Below are positions 55,123 through 64,000 of a DNA stretch of 64,000 nt, one piece after another. Source of the DNA: Nannobrachium achirus. Lineage: Eukaryota > Chordata > Actinopteri > Myctophiformes > Myctophidae. Position 1 is the first letter of the stretch. The number at the start of each line of letters is the position of its first letter. The stretch lies in NCBI GenBank assembly GCA_963921795.1, contig OY997642.1:45084385-45148384 (forward strand), written 5' to 3'. The notes under the pieces were generated by a model. That model saw only the letters and a list, made by a program, of their open reading frames with translations, was not told where the DNA came from and did no database searches. Both the position numbers and the translations under genes were made by a program.

Positions 55123-55928
55123 CAGTGGTTCTCAAAGTGGATTCCAGGGACTTTGTGGGTTCCTTTACGGGTTCTAAATAGGACCCATACAAGTCTGTAA
55201 CTCTGACATGGAAGCAAATGAACCATAACCGGTTCATTTGGCTCCATTTGTACACTGTCAGAGTTAACACATGGGCTGCCATTAGAGCGCCGCCATTCAC
55301 TTAAGCTTTATTTTGAAGAGCCCCGGAAGCCACGTGCGTGTGCTGTCTGCTGTGCATGTTGTTTAATCTGACAATTTTAAAATAGGCGTCAGTTTATTTA
55401 CTTTCAGTCGCGAAACTAAAATTCTAAGCGCGGCCGACCGTCACGGTCCAGTGTTTCCGTGAAAAAGAGCGTCTCTCGGCCTTCTTGGCGTTTTGGAAGT
55501 AGATTTCGCGATAAAGCTGTTTCTTTGCATCAGCAATGAACCGGAGCCTATGGAGAATAGACACTCCATGATGCTGGCGGCCGAGTTGCATGATGGGATA
55601 TGTCGTGTTTTCGCTCACCACATGTTTAGCTGGTAACCATGGCAACAGTTAACTTGTCTGTGGACGAGATAACGCTGCCCTGGCACAGTGCCCCCCTGCC
55701 CCCTTATCTTGTTCCTGGACGTGTTAAGCACAGGAAGTGTTAAGGCCTCCCCTTGCCTCAATGACCATACATGAAGCTAGATAGCATTTTTGAGCGGTGG
55801 TCACACCGTCTCCTATACGTGGCCGTGTGTGTGAGTATGCGTCTCTGTCTGTATGTAGCCTGCAGTACCTTTTCTGACCACACATGTTAAGCGCTGTTGT
55901 TCAGGCCAGGCACACGCACACTCACATT

Positions 55929-56005
<77 letters not shown>

Positions 56006-56299
56006 GCGCACACACACACACACACGCAGCCTCCACCTCTCAGTTCACACGAGTGTGATTTTTAGGTTTTAGAAACGCTTTTTACTGATTAGGTGCGTGG
56101 TCTACCTATGTCATTGTTTTTCTAGATTGATATTCCTATGCATTGTTATATTGTTGTTGATGTATTGTAATGACATATTATCTTGCTTATTATATTGATG
56201 CTTATTGTAAGTCGCTTTGGATTAAAAGCGTCGTCTGCTAAATGCCTAAACTGTAAACTGTAAGTGGAGACCTTGAAATGTGAAAGTTCAGAAACACTG
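55123..56299. mobile_element. CAGTGGTTCTCAAA element split by a ~1-kb insert
   Basis: Perfect 8 bp duplication ATCTAACC (55115-55122, 56300-56307). The H2 palindrome is complete at the left; at GAGTTA (~55266) an insert begins, and the family resumes at GTGGAGACCTTGAAATGTGA (~56258). The insert ends with GTAAGTCGCTTTGGATTAAA and ACTGTAA repeats, the tail of L2-type LINEs or SINEs. Confidence 0.85.
55929..56001. repeat. (CA)n microsatellite inside the nested insert
   Basis: AC dinucleotides followed by ATACGCGCACAC. Confidence 0.95.
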
Positions 56300-56319
56300 A
56301 TCTAACCATTCAGCTACAG

Positions 56320-56860
56320 TATGTGAGAGCTCCTAAAACACCTTTTGTTCAGTACAAATATTGTAGGTACACCATAGGTCTCCATTGTAAAATCATGGGT
56401 TTGAATTAACCTCCTGACCTGTGTCACGCGTTCTCTCTCTACAGTTGTTCTCCCTTTCTTGCAATCTTTTCCACTGTACTGCCCAGGCATTGAAGCAGAA
56501 ATGCCTCAGGCAAATATTCTCTTTTTTCCCCTCTTCCAATCCCAAAACTAAAAGGAAAACCCACGTATTAACGTGTCTCTCTGCTCCCTCTCCCCATGCT
56601 CATCCAGCCACTACCAAATAACTCTCTGGCACCGAGAGGTCAGACAGGTTCCTGTGCACATTGGAGATGTTATCTGAACGGCCTACAGAGACATTAACCC
56701 CCAGTCAAACTGCCATAAAACACCCTCTGTATTTGCAGCGGGTGAAGGGTGGGAATGACGATTAATCTAAAACTGCCCCCCAATTTAACCACTTAAAACC
56801 TGTACTTTTAATACTGTATTTACCTATACTGTAATTAGTTTCACGGCAAATAGCAAAATA
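56320..56860. other. Intergenic, nothing recognised
   Basis: No repeat end or coding pattern seen. Confidence 0.4.
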
Positions 56861-56868
56861 CTGTAGCA

Positions 56869-56930
56869 GATCTGGATAGAAGCTCACCATCTTATGCGTT
56901 GTGAGCTTATAGGTCTGCTATCTATGTAGA
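56869..56930. repeat. Diverged H1 module
   Basis: GTAGCAGATCTGGATAGAAG and GTGAGCTTATAGGTCTGCTA still pair. Confidence 0.6.
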
Positions 56931-56999
56931 ATGCTCATGTAGAATTTTCACCAAACGTGTGCCTAGTGACCAGAGGGACGCTTATGCTAAGGTTTATTT

Positions 57000-58700
57000 T
57001 GGGGCTGAGCTATCTATCAATCAATAAATCAAACAACAAAGCAGCACTATGCTCTTAACAGACATAAAAAAAAGAAATTATGGTATGACAGTCATAGGCA
57101 ATATCAGAAACGGCCTTTTAAAAGCAGTTAAGAGCCATAGTAGGGCGAGATGCTGAGAGCAGTTTAGAAATGAAGCACATCGTCTGTAGATTTGGATAGA
57201 TTAACTGACTCAAAGCCTTGTTACAAAGATTTGAGTAATTCTGGGCGCAAAAACAAATTTTAACTTCCTTGGACAGTTAGAGCAGTTAAAGGGAGTGCTA
57301 GGGGTGTTGACGGAGAATCTACAACTGAGTAATTTTGATTTTGATTTTTGCTTGCAAACAGGCAGTGCAGTGGTTGGAAAAGCAAACGAGATCCGGTGTG
57401 CACACACGTTTGGCACGCGCGGCGCTCAGAATCTGATGTGTCTTTCTTTCGTTCTCAGTCAGCGTACAGGATTTGAGGTTGTTTATGTGGTTTTGTGCTA
57501 CGAACAGGTGGGCCAGAGATGCACCGACCAAAATTCAGATTCACTCAGCGGTATGTGTGTGAAGTGTGCTACCAACCTCATCAGAGAGAGTGGTTTGCTG
57601 AGCCACATGCGGGTTTCCTCACTCAACTTTCAACTTGTTCTTTTGTGGCCGTGTTCAATGCAATGATACAAACTGATTGAAAAATGAATGACTCAATTTA
57701 TAGCTGGATGAAACGATTCATTTAAATGTTTTATTTTATTTTATGGAACCTCTATCCATGGTTAAACTATGTTATTCATGGGGAGAACTGCATGTTCAAT
57801 GCATCAAGACAAAAAAACAAAGTTACGGAAAATCTATTTAACAATGATCAAAATGAAACAAAACAAATATGACATCAAACAGTAGTAGACCAGTAAAGAA
57901 TACACTACCTGAGCAGTCTGATCTAAGCTGTCTAATGCGTAATTTGTAATCTGTCATATGACCGTTGTCCTGCCGTGAAAATAGCAGATCTACAATGGCT
58001 AGTAGATTGTTGTTTTTGACCACAGGACACCGTCGTACATCTATCAGGCCCAACACAACCTATAGCATTGTATTTGAAACAGCCCCTCAATGCCTACTAC
58101 TGCCACAAATCACATCCACAACCTCTGGTTAAAAGGAGAAGTCAGACGGATTGCTTCTCAAAGCCACGCTCCTAATAGATTTATTTACCACACCTGGCTT
58201 CAATAACTGGCAGCAAAAGCACTGGTTACTGGTCTATTTAACACTTCAGCTAAGGTATAATTAGCCCACTGTAATGGCCCTGGAGCCCCGCCTGACTGGG
58301 CAACTTCAAACTCTCCTCAATCCCCGCTGCTCTTTAATAACCCGTATCTCATGTATTATCTGTCTCATCATTCACTTCCTGAATGGGGATCACCGCTGAT
58401 GAGGGTGTAATTTATGGGCCCTTTGAGAAGGGATTTGGAGTGGAGTGTATAGAGGGGAGCAGCAGCCAAGGCACTGGCAAGCTATCATAATAGCTGAGCT
58501 GTGAAGGACTTAAGAACCAAATCATGTTTGGCGGAGTCATAATGTAGGTTTGTCTAAAGATGTCACATCATATCGTTGAGTGATGGCGATAATGCATGCC
58601 AACGCAACGTGTTGCTGGTGATACTGATTCATCACGACACCCTGTTGGGCTCAGTGCATACTTGTCTGATATGTTAAGCCAGGATCAGGTTTAAACTGGC
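57000..58700. other. Intergenic with one H1 half (57977-58005)
   Basis: No gene seen. 58240-58500 is repeat-poor with TATAATTAGCCC and CACTTCCTGAATGG words and could be regulatory, which I cannot show. AAAATAGCAGATCTACAATG at 57977 is an H1 half. Confidence 0.35.
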
Positions 58701-58736
58701 TTTATGCACTGTACCAGCTGGCAGTGGACAGTCTCC

Positions 58737-58738
<2 letters not shown>

Positions 58739-58771
<33 letters not shown>

Positions 58772-58776
58772 CCCCC

Positions 58777-58843
<67 letters not shown>

Positions 58844-58848
58844 CTCTC
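58739..58848. repeat. (CT)n with a poly-C core
   Basis: CT runs on both sides of a run of about nineteen C. Confidence 0.95.
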
Positions 58849-58983
58849 ATTATTTGTGCCTGTTGTCTGGTGGTTACTCCGCTAAGGGACTGGTGACATT
58901 AAATGCTCTGGTATGTTTTATGACTGTCGCTTATTCATCCCCCAAAGTAAGGTTCCCAGGAAGCGTGTGAGCATTATGAGCTG

Positions 58984-58986
<3 letters not shown>

Positions 58987-59050
<64 letters not shown>
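58987..59050. repeat. (CA)n microsatellite
   Basis: AC dinucleotides. Confidence 0.95.
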
Positions 59051-59054
<4 letters not shown>

Positions 59055-59059
59055 AACAC

Positions 59060-60257
59060 AGCCCTTAGCAACGGCTTGCTGTCTGACGACATGAGGGAGG
59101 CTGGTGTACTGGACTGTGCAGACAGACAGTGTACCACAGTGTATGGCCATGTGTCATGGCTAAGGTTTGAACAACAGTAAAGAGTTAAGCGAGTCAAAGA
59201 TCAACATTGCTTCTCCAGGGCAGTTTGACCCCTGTGACCTCCCTCACCCTTCTCAACCTTGACTGACCACTTAAAAAAAAACAGTCACCTGCACCCCCCC
59301 AATAACCTCTTATCAAGCTCATCTTGTTTTGTGGCTCAGCAACAATTGTTAGAACCTGTTCTCACGCAGGTGGCTAGTAGTCACACGACCTGTTACCCGT
59401 GTTGTGCTTCAAACCACTCAGATAATGACTCTCTGCTCTTATTCATACCCCTATCTTTCTCGTTTTCTCTCTTTCTCTTTCTCTCTCTCTCTCTCCCTCC
59501 CTCTCCCTCTCCCTCTATCTCTATTCTCTTTCTATTTTCAAGTTGTTGTTTCTTGTCTAAGCCTCGGAGCTGGGCAGCATGTCTGAGCATCTCTCTCCCT
59601 CTCCGTAGGACAGGTCATGTACTTCAACCTGTGGCGGTGCAAGCCAGGGGATAAACACACTTGATCCATAAATGTGCACTGGCTTTTTGAAGGAACACCC
59701 CCGAGCCCTGGGTGACATTCTCAAATGCAGCTGTTGAGTTTAAGCCCTCTGGGCCCTTCTGCAATCAGTGGCACGGCGCAGGTAAGCCTCCCTAATCTAC
59801 CTGCCTGGCATATTATGCACGTCCGACATTCTTTGTTAAAGTGATCGAGATGCGCTTTGATGATAGCCCACACGCAATGAGAGACGGGAGGCTTTGTACA
59901 TGGCGTGCAGCTCTCTAGTAGTCTCTACTGTTAATGGAAATGAAAACAGAAGGAGAATCACTAGCAAGTGGCATGGCTGTCAGTCGCCAAGCGTGTCTGT
60001 CCCTGTGCAAATAAGCCCAATTTAAATATCACTTGAGGCATTAGAGAGTTTTCCAAAATGTTGTATGTGAAGATTGAGAGGATCTAAAGGAGTTACGAAG
60101 TGGAAGTTTGTGTAGCGCTTTAGTGTTTGTACTGGAGAGCGCTGTGAGCGCATTGGCGAATATGGATGGTGTGCTCTGCTTTAATGCAGAAGGCAACCAC
60201 TTCCTGCTTTTTTCCCCTTTCTCTCAGTTAAACCTCTCACAGTTTGGCCATAGTTTC

Positions 60258-60258
<1 letters not shown>
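59060..60258. other. Intergenic, no gene recognised
   Basis: CT-rich at 59440-59540. The part 59690-60060 is repeat-poor with mixed composition (for example GCATATTATGCACGTC, TGTGCAAATAAGCCCAATTT) and is a candidate for conserved non-coding DNA, which I cannot test. Confidence 0.3.

Positions 60259-60259
<1 letters not shown>

Positions 60260-60317
<58 letters not shown>
60260..60317. repeat. (GA)n microsatellite
   Basis: Pure GA dinucleotides. Confidence 0.95.
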
Positions 60318-60322
<5 letters not shown>

Positions 60323-60852
60323 TACAGTAGTAAGAGTAGTTCCTCTCTGCTACATTTACATGTTTGACTGTATAATTCATAACAAAACCACAGTGGTCTC
60401 TAGTTTAAGGGTGGCAAAGTTAATCACTTTCAACATATTCCTACAATATGCAGATTATGCACATATTACTGGCAATAGATTGTGCTTAGTGCCTATATTC
60501 ACCTAGTTAATAATATGTTCCTACTATGCACATATTACTGGACATAGATGCCATGATAAATTGCACTTGACTGTATCTGTGTACAGTTAGGCCTAGTGTA
60601 GAAGCCCAGGAGCCCAGCTTAGTCCATAGGTATTCATATACAGGTATGTCTCTTTCAACCTCATGCCCCTATTTTGGGCATGTCTTCAAGAATGGCAGAT
60701 CTACGAGTTCACAACGGGTCACAAAGCGCCGGATTTTCTCAAATTGATAAGAAAATCTGTGGGATAGGACTCTCCTAAATTGATATGCCCAGAAATCAGG
60801 CATGGTCAGGCTCTACCTTCACCACCATGTCCACTATTGGTGGCCCAAACAC

Positions 60853-60898
60853 TATCTATCCATCCATCCATCCATCCATCCATCTCTATCTATCTATG
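60853..60898. repeat. (ATCC)n/(ATCT)n microsatellite
   Basis: Tetranucleotide array changing from CATC to TATC units. An H1 half (GGCAGATCTACGAGTTCACA) lies upstream at 60694. Confidence 0.9.
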
Positions 60899-61376
60899 CC
60901 TGGGGTCTTCAATGTTTTCAGGCCAAGGCCATCGGCTACTTTCGAATAGCTGTGCACCCGGTAAATAGATTATTACTTGTGACTCACATTCTTTCTGGGT
61001 TTGACACACAGCAGTAGAATCAGTACAGCTGGCGGTACGGACCCAAAAACTGGGCCTAATATAAAGGCACAGCCCACCACAGTAATACTGGCTTTTGTTT
61101 TATTTTATTTCAACATTATTATCGGTTCAGTCTACAGTGTGTGGTCCTCCAAATAATGGGAAGAGGCCAGATACTGATGAATTATCTGCCAGTCAGATAT
61201 GACTGTCATTAGTCAAAGCTATACATTGTCAGTGGAATATTGCTGACACAGACACACCAAGATCAGGAACACCACAACCACGGTGACGGTTTAGTGTAAC
61301 AATACTTAGAATTTAGGCGCCCAACCACGGTGACAGTTTAGTCTAACAATACGTGATTTAATTCATGTCTGCATGG

Positions 61377-61505
<129 letters not shown>

Positions 61506-61509
61506 TTTA

Positions 61510-64000
61510 AGTAACTATGTGTCCCTTTCTGTTTGAATGGCATGTGTTGATGGCTCTTTGTATTTAGCGCTACAAGGAAACCAAGACATTTTATTTACCA
61601 TAGAACATTCTACAATAAATAATACTGTCATTTTCCAACTCAGTCTAAACAATATGAATATGTGATGTGTTAATATAGTCCTCTTCAACTCTCTGAATTG
61701 CGCTGCTCGCTCAACAAGCTATAGTCGACAGGCCAGACCTCACACAGTCTCCAGACAGACGGAGATACCACATTTCTGCCTTCGTCAGGACCCATGTCGA
61801 ATGTTATTTTTCAAATCACAGATTAACAGGACCACATGTACTGCAGTTGTGTATATACAATACGTCTGAGAATGCCGGGGGGGGGGGGGGGTAGTAGCTG
61901 CCAGGCGTAATTTGTTTTTGCAGACATTTGGAGGTCGAATGTACTAAGATTTATATTCATCTGGCTTCTACCCGCCACCCCACCCCCTTCATCCTCGCCC
62001 CGCTGTGTTGCACTAACGGGGCTGATACGGCCTGGCTCAGAAATGGTTGGAACTGCAGGATATGCAGTTTGCCCTTTCCTTTCCGTTGGGTATCATTCTG
62101 ACGAAGGCCTTTGATGGTTGAAGCATCATGCTTAATCTGGGCGAACTGTTTCTCTTGGCACAGACAAACCACGCGGCTTCTGAAGGAACACACTGCAGAG
62201 AGCTTGCTTCAATGAGTTCCATCATCTTTGTGTTATCGATGTCAGCACATTGTTCAAAGGGAGCTCGCTTGCGCTCAGCGACAGAGGAAGAGAAAGGGAG
62301 AGTGAGAGTGAGAAAGAGAGAAAGCACAAGTAAAGTTTGTCAGATAATCTGGTATGTTGCACATGTAGGTAACCCACACACACCACAAGTTAGAGAAGTG
62401 TAGCCTCATCAGGGGAAGAAGTTCACTGTTGGTTTTAAGCTCCAGAGATAAACAGCACCTTCTTTCACCGAAAATAGAAGTCATTAATCTGTACTTGACC
62501 TAGAATTTACATGCCCACAGCCAGGATATTTGCTCAACCCTGTTGTTACTTACTTTTTTAACAATTCTGGATAAATGTAAGTGATTTTAGCACTTTGGAT
62601 TAACTGCAGGCTGCTTAGTCCTGTAAGGTCTCAACCTGAAGCATCACATTAACCATGTAAAATTAAAATAAAACACTACCGGATAAGTCATCCTTTTAAA
62701 AAAAACTCAACGGGTGCTTCTCAGGTCCAGAAATACCCTCATTGGAGCACAGAATGGGGTCATAATGGAAATGTATCGCAGGGCGTGGCATGTTATGAGG
62801 ATCCCACAAATTATGGGGTGGTGGGGGATTGTTCTGATCCCTGCAAACCAATGCTACGGAAACAGAGCTGCCATTTTGGAGCTGAGGTAAAGTCAGTTAT
62901 TTCCTGAGTCCACGCTGAGACCTAATGGACTGTGGGGGCTGTGTGGGCCCATTGCCACGCATCAACCCACACGCATACATATAAGAGAATCTGTCTTTTT
63001 TTGGGGGGGGAGGGGGGGTTCCTACATTTTGGTGTCTAAAAGGGTTTGCTTGGCAGTGAAGCAGTGAGATGACTGGACAGCGTAAAGATTGTGGATAGTA
63101 GTTCTGATCAGAGACAGTTCTTATCCGTCAGCATCCCGCGTTCATGTTGTCTTTGCCTGGGCCCTATTCACAGCTAGGGGAACTCTGAGCACAGTAAAAA
63201 AATAAGAGGTGGTGTCATAGTTTGGTACTTTTTCTGTTTATGGAGTTAACATTACTCTAATAGACCCCCAGGTGTGGTTATAATATGCAAATATGTCTTC
63301 CCTGTGTATTTTTGGTTACTTCCTGAAAGCTGAAAGCCTCTGAGTCAAAAGGCCCGACTGAAATACACTGATATAATGACATCATAACATCATCCCTCCC
63401 CTTTTTACCACACAACAACACTGTGGGTGTGGCTAACTTTAGCTGGGTCACCACCCACCTGACCACCAGGTATAGTTAATGAACAGGTGGGTGTGGACAC
63501 ATAAAACCATCATTTTAACACTTTCTGTACACTTTTTTTGAAAAAGATCTTCCTGGTATTATAATCATAATACCTGATGATTATGTTGTAGGGGGGAAAA
63601 TATCACGGAACACCATCTTTAAACTGGCATTTATTTGAATGAAAACATAATTTGAACCAATCTGTATTGTAGAATGTGTTAATACAATGTAACTAGTCCA
63701 TCTGCAGTGGTCCCCCTACTAATTTAGACCCTGGTGCCTAGTACTGGTTGACAAGTAGCACTGTCTGAAGCGCATAAGTGCACATATGACGTAAAACCTT
63801 CGGATTGCAGCTTGAACTCAGAGAGAAATGCCACCAAATGTGTTACAAATGGATAAATTAATACTGAAGACACAGAAATGTTTGTATTTGTTTTTAAAGC
63901 ATTTACACAAATACTTTATAAGTTACTGAAGAATGTAATGATTAACTCCAAACGCTTTCACCATTCTTCATCAATAAGGTCGGTGCACTGTCGTAGCCAA
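61510..64000. other. Intergenic, no gene recognised
   Basis: Poly-G at 61877-61891, otherwise unique-looking DNA. 62750-63000 is repeat-poor and could be regulatory. No exon, RNA gene or repeat end is supported up to the window edge. Confidence 0.35.

Noticed and set aside
57295..57666. 123-codon + strand open frame
   Set aside because: No domain, no splice context and no similarity that I recognise; consistent with chance in intergenic DNA.

Overview
The window is teleost-type vertebrate DNA. Its genes are split by GT-AG introns, it has long CA/TG microsatellites, many small hAT-like elements with 5-8 bp target-site duplications, tRNA-derived SINEs and a fish-type LINE. I do not name a species. 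The gene order and orientation calr3(+) - eps15l1(+) - klf2(-) is, read on the other strand, the order known for human 19p13 (KLF2 - EPS15L1 - CALR3), which supports the paralog names. The teleost a/b copy cannot be decided here.

Layout. Positions 1-5409 hold a complete nine-exon calreticulin gene (422 aa, KDEL end) behind an exact ER-stress response element. Positions 5410-7845 are intergenic with a complete hAT-like insertion (8 bp duplication) and a diverged direct duplication. Positions 7846-36268 hold a complete 24-exon eps15l1 coding region (904 aa: three EH domains, coiled coil, DPF motifs, SH3-ligand stretch, UIM). Its introns are crowded with fold-back elements. The 3' UTR probably runs to about 39.8 kb. 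Positions 41186-42879 hold the complete three-exon klf2 gene (408 aa, minus strand), convergent with eps15l1. From about 43.9 to 64 kb I see no gene, only repeats, a 5'-truncated LINE with an open 485-codon reverse transcriptase frame, microsatellites, and repeat-poor stretches that could hold klf2 regulatory DNA.

The most unusual signal is a short palindromic module (called H1 here; arm core GATCTACAAGCTCACAACGC, usually bounded by GAAAATAGC/GCTATTTTC). It occurs at about 20 places and sits in the middle of at least five element families with unrelated outer ends. In eps15l1 intron 20 one such fold-back contains a ~128 bp, nearly identical, antisense copy of the 3' splice site and first ~99 nt of exon 19, bounded by two identical 65 bp direct repeats. 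The pre-mRNA therefore carries a long antisense match to one of its own splice sites. A second element with H1 inside it is also flanked by ~40 bp direct repeats of intron sequence.

A second theme is mobile or tandem repeats ending 10-20 bp from a 3' splice site, seen four times (calr3 intron 2; eps15l1 introns 10, 15 and 22).

The genes are neighbours with separate jobs: an ER calcium-binding lectin chaperone, an endocytic clathrin/AP-2 adaptor, and a zinc-finger transcription factor. Nothing in the sequence links them functionally beyond conserved synteny.
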